A stretch of DNA of 64,000 bases, taken from the NCBI RefSeq assembly GCF_003144115.1, contig NW_020311998.1, forward strand, positions 1-64,000. The letters run 5' to 3'. Below the pieces are notes generated by a model. It was not told the DNA's origin, searched no databases, and saw nothing but the letters and a program-made list of their open reading frames with translations. This stretch comes from Tilletiopsis washingtonensis. Lineage: Eukaryota; Basidiomycota; Exobasidiomycetes; Entylomatales. The number at the start of each line of letters is the position of its first letter. The first letter of the stretch is position 1. Shown here one piece after another: positions 10,354 to 23,125 of the stretch. A program made the position numbers and the translations under genes.

Positions 10354-11601
10354 CTAGCCGCTCAGGCCGGCCTTGGTCGACGCCGGCAGCGGCAGGCCGC
10401 CGGGCGCCGTGCCCGGTGCGCAGATGCCGCCGACGTCCTGCCGCTGCGCCGCCATCGACGGCCCGCCGCACGCGCCGTCGTCGTGGTGCGCCTCGCCCGG
10501 CTCGCCGAGGTCGATGATGACGGCCTCGCCCGCCTGCACGGCGCCCGCCTGCGCCTGGTCGAGCGGGTCGAAGAGCTGCACCTGCGGCGTCGCGCGTGCC
10601 ACGGCGCGGTCCAGCGCCGACATGCTCGCAAGGCGCTCCTCGGTGTCGACGGCGTACACGATGACCTGCCCGCCGCCGGCGCGGCGCCGGAAGATGCCCT
10701 GGTGCAGCGGGCGCGGCGCCGAGGCCGGGTCCGCGTGCGTCGCGTCCTGGCCGGGCACGACGCGCGTGTAGTCGAGCGTCTTGAGCAGCAGGTAGAACGC
10801 CGAGGCGCCGACGGAGCCCAGCAGTGGGCCTGCCCAGTAGATCCAGTGGTAGCCCTCAAAGTGGCCCGCGACGACGGATGGGCCGAAGGAGCGCGCGGGG
10901 TTGAGGCCGGAGCTGCAGCAGGAGTCAGCATGCGTCGACCAGACAGACGGCATAACGCACCCAGTGTACGGCACAGCGAGCAGGTGGCACGCAAAGACGG
11001 TCAGGCCGACGCCGACGGGCGCGAGCATTGTCGACGAGTGCTTCTCGGCGGCGAGCATGAGGCTGGTGCGGTTGTCAGCAGCAACTTACATGTCTCGTCG
11101 TGAGACTCACACGACAAAGACGAGCACGGCGGTGCACAGCGCCTCGATGAAGAGGCCCTGCACGATGGACACGCCGTCGCCGAGCGTCGTGGCGACGGAG
11201 ACGTGCGTCGGGCTGCTCAGCAGGCCCTCGACGAGCGCCGCACCGGCAATGCCGCCGGCAATCTGCGCCACCGTCAGCATCGCCGCACGCAGCGGCGACA
11301 CGCAGCCGCAGAGCAGCAGCGAGAGCGTGACGGCGGGCGAGAAGAGGCCGCCGGTGATGCGGTAGAACGACCAGATGGTGACGAGGATGCTGAGGCCGAA
11401 GGAGCACGCCACGAACATGACCGTCGAGTTGGTGTCGTCGCTGGCGTGCACCAGCGCCGTCTTGGCGCCGCCGAGGGCGAGGAAGAGAAAGGCCGTCGTG
11501 CCGACAAACTCGCCCACGCACGCCACGAGGTCCTGCGGCAGGTGCGAGCGCAGCGCGGCGGCGCGCTGCGGGCGCTTGAGGCTGTTGCTGATCGACGACA
11601 T
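10354..11601 (-). CDS. aquaporin (MIP family water channel)
   Basis: Three exons (11601-11111, 11062-10961, 10912-10354) give 383 aa. The MIP fold is clear: VGTTAFLFLALGG in helix 1, the first half-helix loop GGLFSPAVTLSLL, and the second loop SGLNPARSFGPSVV followed by YHWIYWAGPLLG. The second NPA is canonical and carries R after NPA with S rather than D behind it, as in orthodox water channels and unlike aquaglyceroporins. The first motif is SPA instead of NPA. A hydrophilic C-terminal tail of about 130 residues follows the last helix. It acts in the plasma or an internal membrane; which one cannot be told. Confidence 0.92.
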
Positions 11602-12616
11602 GGCCGTGTGTGAGAGGAGGAGCGAGAACCGCAGGTAGAAGGCAAAGGCCGAGGTGAGAAAGTGGAGCAGAAGCAGAAAAGAGAGCGTGGTGCCGTGTGG
11701 GCGTCGGGTGAGGCGGACGAGTGGGGACGAAGAGGCGTGAGGAGCGGCCCGAGGATGGCAATACATGCTGCTTATGACCCCGCGTGAGCTTCACTAGGGA
11801 CCACCTCGGGTAGATGCTGATCTCTGAGCGGGGCAGCCACGGCAGCGGCCGGTGCGGCTGCGGCGGGTGCGTATCCAACGGCGCGCGCGTTCGTTCAACG
11901 GCGACGCGTCGGCGAGGCGGACCCGTGGCGCCTTGGCAGCGCGCATGCGCTGGGAGCGCCCAGCCTTTGGCCGTTGGCGCTGTGCTCGCTGGTGAGGGGC
12001 TGGTACAGGCGGGAGGGCAAGTTGCGCTCGCATCGCGCCGCTGCTGGTGCAGGCATTAAGCGGACCCTCGGTGCATTGTTGCTGCGGGTCGTGTCGATGC
12101 CCGAGCGGCTCCGGCCTGCCGAGCCTGCTGGATGTGCATGTACTCAAGATCCTCTCGGTGCTGCAGCGGCCCCACAGACGTTGACAACCGCTCACGGCGC
12201 GAAGGCTTGCCGCACTCGCCCATCGCGGCCATGTCACGACGTGCGGTGCGGGGTGCAGCGCTGACAGACCCGACCGGCCCTCAGAGGTGCAGACTGCAGC
12301 GGCCAGACCGGTCATCGCGCTCGGTCAAGAGACTAAGCGCAAAGCGAAGCCAGAGGACGAAGCTGACAGGCCGGAGACCTGCAACAAGGCACGAGACAGC
12401 GAGGGCACAGGCACGAGGCGCCGCAGCACAGACTGTTGGCCCGTGCGCTCGTCTTCGGTCTCGTGCAGCAACGATCAGAGGGCCCAGACGCACTGCTGAT
12501 GAGACAGACGACACTCGGTGCGAAGTTCATGAGGTGTTGATTGAGAGTGTGTTCACGAGCTGAGAAGCTGAGAAGCTGACGAGCGGTCGAGCGGAAGGAT
12601 GTGCCGTGCTGCTCGA
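11602..12616. other. intergenic, no gene seen
   Basis: One kilobase between the aquaporin start and the end of the small-protein gene, both on the minus strand. It should contain the aquaporin promoter. No conserved coding sequence, RNA gene or repeat was recognised. Confidence 0.5.
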
Positions 12617-13245
12617 TTACTGCTCCTGGGCGCCCATGCCGTCCTTGATGCTGCGGATCAGAGAGGCTGTCAGCTCTTAGAGTCGACGCGAGCCGCGAAC
12701 TGTACTCACGGGAAGTCGCTTCTGTAAGCGGACAGGACAAGGACAGAGGTTCAGCCGATGCGCCGCAAGCGCGGTGCCGCAGCGCTGGTCCGTGCGTCTG
12801 CGTCGACGGCGAGCAGCGCACTCACCCCGCGAACTTCTTGTAGTTCGAGCTGCAGGGATCAGAGCGTCAGCACGGCGAGGCGCACAGGCGAGAGGTCCCG
12901 CGCTCACCGGATCTGGTCCGCGATGAAGTTGTCCTTCTGCTGCTCGACGGCCGTCTCGTTGCTCTGGTCGCCCTGGCCGGCGAACTGCTGGCCAGCATCC
13001 AGTACCTGCGCGGGGGTCAGCGATCAAGTGTCGCAGAGTCGATCGGATAGGACGTGCCTTGTCGAGGTAGTCTTCAGCGGCACGCGTCAGCAGGAGCCAT
13101 GCTGCGGCCTCTGCCCGTGCGCGGCGCACTCACCCTCCTTGCGCTCGCCCGCCTCGCCGCCGCCGCCGGCGTTGTTGATGGCGTCGCCGAGGCCGCTCTT
13201 GTCGTTCTTCAGGAACGAATTCGCCTGGTTGATCATCCCCTCCAT
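12617..13245 (-). CDS. small hydrophilic protein with EDYLDK motif
   Basis: Six short exons make only 97 aa, starting MEGMINQANSFLKND and ending KDGMGAQEQ. The gene begins with a helix-prone segment, then a Gly-rich linker, then EDYLDKVLDAGQQFAG and a charged helix. The EDYLDK block and overall layout recall a widespread family of small fungal proteins of unknown, possibly stress-linked, role; that link is a weak resemblance. Internal exons are tiny (14, 24 and 12 nt). The second intron begins with GC (AAG|GCACGT) and ends in CAG, so it looks like a GC-AG intron; the others are GT-AG. All joins keep the frame. Confidence 0.72.
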
Positions 13246-14103
13246 GACAGGCGTGTGTGCGTGGGGTGGGAAGGTGTGGTGGTGTCGGTGGTGTGGTGGT
13301 GTGGTGGTGAGGAAGAGGGCCGGCGCGCACGGGCCGGGTGCTCTTGTACCTGCGGCGCGCCAGCGGGCCGCCGGCTAAATTGGGCGCGCCTCGCTCTCGC
13401 AGCCTCGCCGCCAGCACAGCCGCTCTTCAATTGCGATGCACCTGCTCGATGCAGCACTCAGAGCCTGAGAGCCTGCCGCCTGTCTCCGCTTGCAGCCTGT
13501 GCTGCCAGCGCGCTCTGAGCTAGTCTCTCCCGCCGCTCCCCGCGTGGCTGTGCGGAAGCGTCGGCTGCAGAGGCGTGGCGCTGCCTGCTGCTGTGCGCGC
13601 CGTGCGCCGTGTTGCTCTCTGGCCCGCAGCCGCAGCCTGAGCCGCTCGCTGCTCAGAGCCTTCGCTCGACGTGCTGCTGCTGCTGCTGCTGCCTCTGATG
13701 GCGCGAGCGTCGCGCAGTCTCGGCGCTGCGGCTGCACCTCCTGCTGGTGATGCTGCTGCGTGCCGCTGCCCTTGCTCGCCGGCGCTTCGCTTGGCGCGCG
13801 CGGGACGCCCACACGTCATCTGGAAGCGCTAAAAGAGGCGCGAGGCGCAAGCGAGCGAGGCTGCCATGCCGAGCATGAGCCCCGGCTCGCTGCTTTGAGG
13901 CGCCGGCACGCAGCTCTAGTCTGCTCAGCATCAAGCAAAGGACAGGCTCACAGCCATGGCAGACGAGACGCAGCACGGTCTGGCACAGGCGGTGACAGAT
14001 CAAGGTCTCGTGAGGTTGCGTCGGGTAAAGAGCGGACACGCAGGGTCACAGGCGGGCGACGGATACAGGCGACGTGAAGGAGAGAGTACACGGGGAGAGA
14101 GCC
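13246..14103. other. intergenic with simple repeats
   Basis: Upstream region of the small-protein gene. Just before its start (13260-13312) there is a GTGGTG/GTGTG-rich run, read as a CACC/ACCACC-rich leader on the gene strand, and at 13675-13691 a run of CTG triplets. No other gene recognised. Confidence 0.5.
13260..13312. repeat. GT/GGT-rich low-complexity run
   Basis: Imperfect repeats of GTGGTG and GGTGT lie directly upstream of the small-protein start codon. On the transcribed strand this is a C/A-rich 5' leader, a style seen before several genes in this window (GAPDH, THI4). Confidence 0.6.
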
Positions 14104-16311
14104 TCAGATGCGCAGGCGGTAGCGAGGGTGGCGGTGCGCCAGCGTCTCCTCTTCCTCGGGCGTGAGCCCGTCGAGGCGGTGGTCGCGCTTGCCCTGCGCG
14201 CGCTTCTTGTTCTCTCGCGTAAGCAGGAAGGCGAGCAGCATGCCAATAAGGGCAATGGTTGCGCCATTGGCCGTATTGAGGCCGTTGCCGGGGCGCTGAT
14301 CGGGCGCATACGCAGGCAGGTACGTCCACGTCGCGATGAGGCCGCCGACGTTGCCCATCATGATGACGGTTGAGATGGCGCCGGCGCGCTGGCTGTCGTT
14401 GACTGCATTCGTGCTCGCCCAACCAGGCAAGATGGCGCCCAAAGGGAAAGCTGAAAGGGCCCCGAGAAACGTTGCCGCATAGCGTACGCTACGGTTGCGA
14501 GAGCCGAGGACCATGGCGTACGACACTGCCATGATCGTGCCGCAAAGGACGACCGAGATCCAGCGCGGGCGCTTCTGGAAGTAGAAGGGGATCGCGAGGA
14601 CGCTGATCGCGCCGACGATATACGGCGGCACGGTGAGGAGCTGAGAGACGTGATCAGCAAGGAGCGGGTGAGCGTCCGCTGCGAGCAGACCCACCTGGAT
14701 GATGACCGTGCTCCTTCCGGGGAAGATCGCGCGCACGATGGTCGGCGTGAAGAAGGCTGCGAGAGGGTGTCAGCGCGCAACCTCAGGTGTCGCAGCCGCT
14801 GTTGCTGCTCACCGATCCTGCGGGCGGAGGCTTGTCAGCAAGAGGAGAGCTCTCCGTCAGACGCATGCGAGACTCACCCTTGGACCTGGTCGCGCCGCAG
14901 CCAGGGAGAAGAGGAGAATCGGTTAGCTGTCGAGGACGGCGATGCGGACACGCTGACTCACAGCAATGTTGTCGAGAAGGAATGCTAGTCCGGCCAGCAT
15001 GGAGGTGGTATTGAACACACCTCTCAGGATCATCTTGCCACGCACTTGGTCCAGCACGGCGTTTGCGCGCGGATTCTCGCTCGCAATCCTGGCCTCAGCG
15101 AGCTCGCGCTCTTCCTCGCTCAGCCAGCGCGCGGTTCCGATCCGGTCTGTTACTGTGAAGTAGGCGATGACGCCGACAGCGATGGTCACGAGTCCCTCGA
15201 TGAAGAAGCTGTTGCGCGCGGTCAGCCTCTCGCAGCTGCATGTCAGACGCTTCGCCTCACATGAGCTCCCACTGGCGGATGATACCGATGTTGTCGATGG
15301 TCAGGATCGCCGATGCGAGCAGGCCGCCGACCGCGCCAGCCAGCGGTGCGCACACGATGTAGCAGGCCAGGCGGAAGACGAGTTCGTCCTTTCTGTACCA
15401 GCGCCTGTTCAAGGTGGTTGGCTTTCAGCATGCAAGTACAAGACGAAATTGGCACATACGACATATAGTAGGCGATGCCCGGGAGCACCGGCGCCTCCGC
15501 AGCGCCCAGCAGGAAGCGCACGGCGAGCGCTGCGCCGAAGGGGTCGTTGGCGCTGCCAACGAAGGCGAAGCAGAGCGACAGCAGCCCGAAGACCATAGTG
15601 GCGAGGGGAAGGAAGCGACCAGGGCCCATGCGCTTGCAGAGCACCGTGCCGGGGATCTCTGTGGATGACAAGCGTGAGCCGCCCGCTACCACGACGCAGC
15701 GCCCTTGACCACCGCGCAGAGCCCTTCATCCCCCGCCGAGCCTTCGCAACTGACCAAACAGGATATAGCTGACGTAGAAGATCGACAGGAGAGTGCTTTG
15801 GGTCGCCGGAGTCAGCGTGAGGGCCGGCGCCGCGCTTGCAGCTGCCTCACTTGTAGTCGTAGCCACGCAGCTGCAAGTCGCGCTCGAGGCCGGCGAGTCG
15901 CGCATTGCCAATGTCTGCCGGCGCTCGTCAGCAACCGCCACGCTCTCCAACGCTCTGGCGACGCACTGGCACGGTCGATGAAGCACCAAATGTAGATGAG
16001 TGCCACCTGAGAAGCATGAGCCATGGCAACCCAGCAGGACGCTCGCACGGCGCACTCACCGGCGGGAGAATGTGCAGGTCGATCTTGCGGCGCAGACGCG
16101 CCTCGGCCGCCTCGTCGAAGCGCACGGCCGCACGACCAAAGTCGTCGACGGCACCCTTCTCGGTGGCCTCGCGCAGGTCGGCGAGCGGGTTGTGCGAGAT
16201 GGAGCCCTTCTCCTCGACGCTGCTGTCGCGGTCCATGGTGGCCGTCGCGGGCGCTGTGGCGTCGGCGGCGTGCTTCTCGTCGGCGAGCGTGGCTGGCTGG
16301 GTGTGTGACAT
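14104..16311 (-). CDS. MFS transporter of the anion:cation symporter (Dal5-like) family
   Basis: The gene starts MSHTQPATLADEKH and has a 90-residue cytosolic N terminus, then about twelve membrane segments split over many short exons. Diagnostic blocks are the first helix VALIYIWCFIDRA, then IGNARLAGLERDL, YVSYILF, EIPGTVLCKRMGPGRFLP, FLLGAAEAPVLPGIAYYMS, and LLTVPPYIVGAISVLAIPF in the second half. These match fungal allantoate/nicotinate/pantothenate-type permeases, which take up small organic anions with protons at the plasma membrane. The C terminus is charged (RLDGLTPEEEETLAHRHPRY). The substrate cannot be told, and no pathway genes lie next to it. Confidence 0.88.
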
Positions 16312-17914
16312 TGCGGTGGTGACCTCCACGGTGCGGTGCTGCGGGTTTGTGGGAGAGGGCGCCGAGGCTGGACGGATGCGCCTTATGAGCAACGCGAAGA
16401 GCACACGCGATGCCGCGTCATGCTTCCTCTCCTTCCGCACCGCCCGCTTGCGCCGCTGCTGTGCTGACTCGCGCCCCGCCGCGTCGCCTCTCTGCTCCGC
16501 GGCTGTACCTGCACGCGCACTCTGACTCCAGCATCCGTCATGCAGGGACCGAGGCGGCCAGCAGCGGGAATCGCGGCCAACTCGCGCCCGGCCTTGACTG
16601 GGGCTGCTGCGCCGGTGCCTGACGGTGCTTTGCATCTGGCTGTGCTCTGGCATGCTGCTGATGCTGGGCTGGCTCTGCCACTGCTGCGCTGATGCTCCTG
16701 CGGCTGCACTCCCCGCACGTCGGCCGTCTACCCCGCACAGCAGATCGTGCGCCGCCGAGGGGCAGGCCGGGCGTGACAGGAGTGCAGAGTGGCTGCCTAC
16801 GGCCGGTTCCTCGGCGCTGGCAAAGTGCCGCATCGGCTCCTGCTGCACGCCTGCGCTCTGCTGCTGCATCTGGTGCTGGATGCTGCGTCGGCCGCTGCAA
16901 GGCCATCACTTTCCGCAGCAGCGCGACAGCTCGGCCGCCCGCGGCTCCGCTGCCCAAGCCTCCGGCGCTGCGTCTTGGCGGCGGAATGGCACTGGCCGGA
17001 CGCCGGACGGCGGGCACTCGCTGCGGCACGCTCGAGGCTCGAGCCGCCGGCGCATCGCTGCACTGCGCACTGTGTGCCTGACGCTGTGCAGCTCTTCCTC
17101 TGGCGAGGTGCGCCGCTCCCCACACGACGGCCGCGGCAGCACGTCGGGCCGGCGCTGCCCTGCGTTCATGCGTTGACCGACGAGCGAGGCGTCAGCCGCG
17201 TGTTCCGGCCAGGCCGGCGCTGCGCCGCAGCCGGCCGACAGACGGCCCTCGCGACCCCTCATTGCCAGCAGGCGGCCCGGTTGTGCCTCTGTGGCAGCTG
17301 CACCGCCCTGCTCTGCCGCCTGCTCGCGACGCTTCTACTCCGAGATGCGCGGCGCGATCGAAAGTGGTGTGTGTCCTGTGCCCCTGACGCTGTATGTATG
17401 AGGGCAGGACAAGGGGTGCAAGGGGCGATGCTTCGAAAGAAACATCCACCGCCAGCAAACTCGCTCCCACAGGGAGAGCGCTGGAGGCGGTGCATCTTGG
17501 TGAGCGCCGCATTGACCAGCCTCCGGCAAGCGGCAGGGCGCTCCCGTCTTCTCCACGCTGTCAGCTTGATGCAGCCCCGATTGCGCTGTCGTCTGTTCGG
17601 GGCTCCGAAAGAAGGCAGGGAGAGGCTCACGCGGGGCAAGCATGAGAGCAAGCAGACCGGAAGTCGCGGCCTGTGCCGCGTCCCACTGGCTCGGGTGCGC
17701 AGAGGAGCGTCTCTTCCGCCCCAGGCGCCACGCCGGATGGGCAGGCACGGATCCGCAGATCGTGCCTGACACGATCACGCCGCTGAGCTGATAGCGCATG
17801 GGATGGATTGACACGGGTGACAGAGAAGGCAGCAGGCGGGTAAGTAGAGGTGCGGCTCCGGGACGCGTGGGCGCGCAGGGGGTTAGATGGAGGTGGCGTG
17901 GCATTCGTGCGGCA
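16312..17914. other. intergenic, no gene seen
   Basis: 1.6 kb upstream of the transporter and downstream of the Ras-GEF gene. Open frames occur in all six frames at once, with Arg/Ala/Cys-rich translations. No motif, RNA gene or repeat was recognised. It presumably holds the transporter promoter. Confidence 0.5.
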
Positions 17915-20900
17915 TTACGACTCGGCAATGTGCGAGATCCTGCGCAGAGCTGTCAGCGGGGTGCGCCGCCTGCGCAGAGCACGCAACTCACTGGGTCATC
18001 TGGTTGCCGTCGAGGCAGCGGATCTTGAGCGTCTTGACGTAGACGTTGGCGTCGGCGGTGTACGTGTACAGGCCGGCGCGCTGCTGGAACGCCAGCACCG
18101 TCTTGACGATGAGCGCGGTCGTGCGCGCCTTGTACACGTTGACGAGCGGCCGGATCGGCACGCCCGCGGGCAGCGGCGGCAGGTGGTCGAAGGCGTGCGG
18201 CTCGGCAGGCGTAAAGGCAAAGCTGTTGTCGCGGCTGAGCGCCTTGTGCGCGGGCACGGGCGCCGAGGGGCACGACGGGTCGACAAAGGAGTGCAGCAGG
18301 TCATTGACGGCGAGGTCGGAGATGAAGAGACCTGGGTCGAGCCGTCAGCAGCCGCACCTCCGCTCTTACACACACGACTCACCAAAGAACGGAACGCAGC
18401 CCTCACTGACCGTGCCCTTGGCCGTGTTGCCCGATGCGCCGTAGCTCGAGGCCGGCGCACCGCGCGTGCCGGCAAACGTGATGGGGTCGTCGATGCCCGC
18501 CTCAGGGATCATGTCGCGCATGGCGTTGCGCATGAGGCGGAAGTTGCGCAGCGGGCTCGTAAACGACTTGAGGTCGCGCAGCACGCGCATCTCCCACATG
18601 CCGACCTTGGCCCACGTGCGCCGCAGGCGCTCGACCCACGGCGACTGCAGGCCGAACACGATCTGCGCGAGCGACGCAAAGTTGGACTGCTGGTAGCATT
18701 TCTGCGCGCAGGGGTGTCAGCTTCTACCGATGATGCGCCGCACCTGGCACGACTCACAAAGGCCACGCGGATGAACTTGGCCACGACGGCCGCACGCTCG
18801 TCGACGTTCTGCGTGAGCACGATCTCGCTGGCGACCCAGTTGCACGCCAGGTTGAAGCGCGCGACGATGGCCTCGACGGCGCCCTCGCCGACGCGCTGGC
18901 CGCGCTGGCGCGCCTCGGTCTTGCGCCGCACGCGCGCCTGGTAGAAGCTCTCCCAGTCGAGCACCTCGCCGACGTTGGCCTTCCAGTCGTTCGACACGAG
19001 CTCCTCCCACGAGACGGCCTTGAAGAGCTCCGCCTCGATGAGGCACAGCTGGCGCGCGACCGTCTCGGACGTCGCGCCCAGCAGGAACGAGTGGTGCACG
19101 GGCGGCAGCTGGAACACGCCGCGCGGCACACCGAGTGTCGGCGTTTGCTGTGCTCGGGCCGTCGAGCGCCGCCCGCTTTGCGACACAACGCGCGTCGGCG
19201 AGCCGAGCGGCAGAGGAGCGCTGTCCTTGACAGCAGGCAGCTGTGACCGCTGGGCTGCAAGCGTGTCGCGCGTGCTCGATGCCGCGACGGCGTCGAGCAG
19301 GGCGTCGAGCTCCGTCTTCGAGTCGGACGATGCCGCGGCATTGAGCGAGTCCGGCGCCAGCGCTCGCACGGACGCGACAGAGTCGACCTCCGCATCGGAC
19401 ACGTCTGCATCCGCCGGGTGCTCGGCAGGCGGCGCGTCGCCGTCCTCGCGCGCCTTGCGTGCGCAGCTTTCCAGCCACAGCTTCTCGACGCGCAGCGCCT
19501 TCTGCCGCTGCTTGTCCTCGTCGATGACGCCCTCGAGGCGCCGCAGCGTCGCCTCAATGTCGCCAGCCTCCTCCTCGTCGCTGTCAAAGTCGTCGAGCTT
19601 GAAGCCCTTGACGAGCTCGTAGCCCACGAGCGCCTCGTCGGGATCAAACAGGTCGGTCGTCACCGTGCCGATCACCTGCGGGTGCAGGGCAGCGTCGGCG
19701 GCACGCTGCTGCTGCATGGCGATAATCGACGGCGCATAGCTGCCGTGCCCGAGCGAGCTGGCGTGACCGTGTGAGCTGAACGAGGCGACAGACCGTGCGT
19801 CGATCGGCCGGCCGTAGCCGCTGGCCAGCGTGTCGAAGCTCGAGCGCGCGGGCTCAGGCTCGAGATCGTGGACATGCTTGGCCATACGCAGGTCGCGCGC
19901 GCCAGGCAGGCGTCGCAAGGCTCTGCGCACAGCGCCGTCGTCCTCGTCGCTGGACAGATCTGTGATGTCGTCGATCTGCACGATGTTCGGCCGCGCGGAC
20001 ATCGACGAGGCTGAGCTCATCATGCTGAGGCGTCCGTCGTCAAAGGCGCGCGACATAATCGTCGGCTGCCGCTCCTCGGCCGAAAGCGGCCCCCGCTCCG
20101 GTGGGCCGGCAGTCGACTGGGAGCGCAGCGTCTGCGCGCTCGTCGTGTGGTGCAGCAGCTCGTTCTTGCTCGACAGCTCAAGCTGCTTGTGCTCTAGCTC
20201 GAGCGAGTGCAAGTTTGCGGCGTCAAGAGGTGCCTGGCTCGTGGCGCCCAACAGGCTCTCGTCTGCGATGTCGAGACCCTCGATGCCCAGCCCGGCCTCG
20301 TGCGCGGGAGATAGCTTGTCAGCCTCACCCTGAGAGAGATCCAGCGACGATGCCGGGGTGCTGCGCGCCGGCGCACTCGTCTCGGACTCGTGCAAGCCGG
20401 CGCTGTCGCTGCTCGTGTGGCCAGGCCGCGAGCCGTCCTCCGACGAGAGCAGCTCGCCAGAGTCGTCATCGTCGTCGGAGCGCAGGCCAAAAAAGTTGAT
20501 AAAGTTCTCGAGCCCGCCGCGGATGAAGAGCAGGTCGCCGCTGTCGTTGGCCTCAAACTCGAGACCCTCAAAGCCGACGGTATCGCGCACAGCCGGAAAG
20601 GCGCCCGAGTGCGCTCCCCGCGCGCCGAGCACGCGCTTGAAGCGCGATATCCGCCCGACAGTGTTGACAAAGACGCGCGAGATGGCACCTTGCGACGACG
20701 GCAGCGTTGGAGGCTGCTGCGGCGCGGGCGCAGGGCCCTGCGGCATCATCGGAGCCAGCGTGTGCCGGTGCGCGCTGTTGCCCGCCACAGTCGGCGAGAT
20801 CGGCGAGCCCAGCGCCGTCGCGGCTGCCATGTTCAGCTGCACGTTGCCGCGCTGGCCGGCGCCGCTGGGGCGTCCCGAGGCGGGCGACTGCCGCACGTCG

Positions 20901-23125
20901 TCGCTGCTGGCGTCGCTAAAGTCCAGATCGACGTGCTCCTGCGTGCCGGCAGAGCTGACACTGGTGTTCGCCGGACTGCCGGCGTCGTGGACGCTGCCGC
21001 TGCTGCTGCTCGCGGTGCGGTGGTGCTGCACGCTGTGAGACGACGGCCTCCGCCCGGCGTCGTGCATCAACAGCGCACTCATGCCCATGCTCTGGTACTG
21101 CGCCTTGAGCGAGCGCACCGTGTTCTTGAGGCTGCGCACGATGCTGGCGTCTGCTGGCCGCGCAGCCAGGCGCGGGTCCGCGCCGAGCGCATTGAGCCAG
21201 TCGGTGAGCTGCTGGCGCAGCTGGCGGTCGGGCAGGAAGTCGACCTCAAAGAAGTGCAGCAGCCAGTGCTTCAGCACCACGTAGGTGCGCACGCGCACGA
21301 TGCGCCGCCGGGCCTCCTCGCGCGGCTCGACGCGCTCGGTCATCGCCCAGCGGAAGCGCAGCGTGAGCAGCTGCAGCAGCGCCGACGGCGTGATGAAGGT
21401 GCGGTAGGTGTAGAAGAAGTCGGCGAGCAGGCGATTGTCGATCTCAGACGTGAGCTCAGCGACCATGAGCGTCGGCGTCGCCGCGATCAGGAACGCTCGG
21501 TCGGGCGGCGGAAAGACCGTCGACGGCGGAGGCGGCACCTTGCTCGTCCGGCTGGCGCTCCGCGGACGGGCGGTGTTCCTGTTCGGCGCGTCGGCGACGC
21601 GTGTGCTGCGTCGCTTGCCGTCGGGCTGGGGCGTGGAGCTAGGCCCTGTTGTAGGCACCTCTGCCGGCGCCGTGCGGCCACTGCGAGCGCACAGCACGAG
21701 CCCGCCCTCGCTGTTCTCGGGGTCACGGACGGCCCAGAGCGCGAACCGCGGGTCGTCGCCGCACGTGGCCGACGTCGTCGCATCCTGTGCCGACCGCTCG
21801 CTCGTGCTTTCCGTGGAGGGGCCCGAGGAGCCCGAACCGACGGACGGCGTCAGGCTCGAGCGGTTAGAGCTGCTCGCGGAGCCTTGTGCGTCGTTGCTGA
21901 GCGCGTAGTGCTGCAGCACATCGAAGATGAGCGTCTCGGGGTCGGAGGAGCGCGCAAAGGCGTGCTCGTCGTCGTCAAGCGGGCCCCAGGCACGAGATTT
22001 TCCGCCTGACGACAGTGCGCCGGGGCGCACATGCTCGTCGCTTGCCCGCGCTGTGGCGGCCGAGTCGGTGCTCTCGAAGCTCTGCGCCTCGCGCAGCACG
22101 CGCTCGCGGATGCTCGAGCTGAACGAGTCGCCTTCCTGCTGGCGTCGTCGCCGCGGCGAGCTGCCCTGGCTGTGCTGCGGCGACCGGCTCGACGGCGAGA
22201 AGGCCGGCATGTCGTCGAACAGCGGCTCGCCGAGCTCGAGCATGCGCGGGATGGGCGACCTGACAAACTCGTTGGGCGTCGCAGGCGCGCCATTGATGCC
22301 GAGGTGCTGCCCAAAGGGCGTGGCTGCCAGACGCGTCGACGGCATCGACGCGGCGCCCGAGTCCGAGCTGGCTCGCGAATGCGACGTGCCGCTGCGCGGA
22401 CTGCGCGCGTCCACGATGCCCTCGCGCAGACCGAGGATCGCACCCAGCACGTCGCCGCCCTGCAGCCGGCCGTCGCGGCGCGGCGGAGCGCGCAGCTCGA
22501 TGGGCGAGTCGCTGATGCCGCGCGAGACGGGCAGCAGCGGCGTGCGGCCGGGAGCGCGTGGCGCCTCTCGCCGGGCGTCGGCGTTGCCGCTCTCTGCAGC
22601 ATCCGGCGCAGACGCCTGCGAGCCAGCCTCGCGCTCCTCCTCCTCCACGCGCGTGCTGCGCATGTCTGGCGTGCGCGACGCGCCCGCGCCGGCAGCCAGC
22701 AGGTGCAGTGCGCGCAGCGTCGGGATGCTGCGGCTGCCCTTGAGGTTCTTGCGCGGCTTGGCGTCGGCCGCGTCGGCGCCCTCGGGCCCGCGCTGCGCCA
22801 GGCTGGCGAGACCGGCCGTCTCGGAGTGCGACTTGGGCATGGCCGCGGCGGGCGCGGGCGCGGCCGCCGGCGCGTCGCCGCGGTACTTGAAGCGGTAGAT
22901 GATGCGGCCGCCCTCGAGGCGCTTGGCGGTGATGCGGAACGGCGTGCCGGCGCCGAGGTCCTGCTCCTCGGCGGCATCATGAGCAGTCACGGCGCCATCA
23001 TGTGCCTCTGTGCTGCTCGCCGGCTCCTCGTAGGGCCGCAGGTGGATGCCGTGCTTGGCGGCGAGCAGCTTGACGGCGTTCCAGTTGGTCGTCTCGACGT
23101 CGGGCGCGGCAGACGGCGCCGACAT
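17915..23125 (-). CDS. Ras-type guanine nucleotide exchange factor, LTE1-like
   Basis: One giant exon of about 4.4 kb (23125 down to about 18760) is followed by three small ones, giving about 1,700 aa. The RasGEF_N domain lies near residues 540-670 (FLIAATPTLMVAELTSEID, FFYTYRTFITPSALLQLL). The catalytic RasGEF domain starts near residue 1335 (FLLGATSETVARQLCLIE, FKAVSWEELVSNDW, FNLACNWVASEIV) and continues over the later exons (WEMRVLRDLKSF, IRPLVNVYKARTTALIV) to the C terminus. Roughly 660 disordered, Ser/Asp-rich residues separate the two halves, and 530 precede them. This long-linker layout is that of LTE1, which acts in mitotic exit and polarity control, rather than of CDC25 or BUD5. GEF activity towards a particular Ras-like GTPase is not shown by the sequence. 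Confidence 0.87.
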
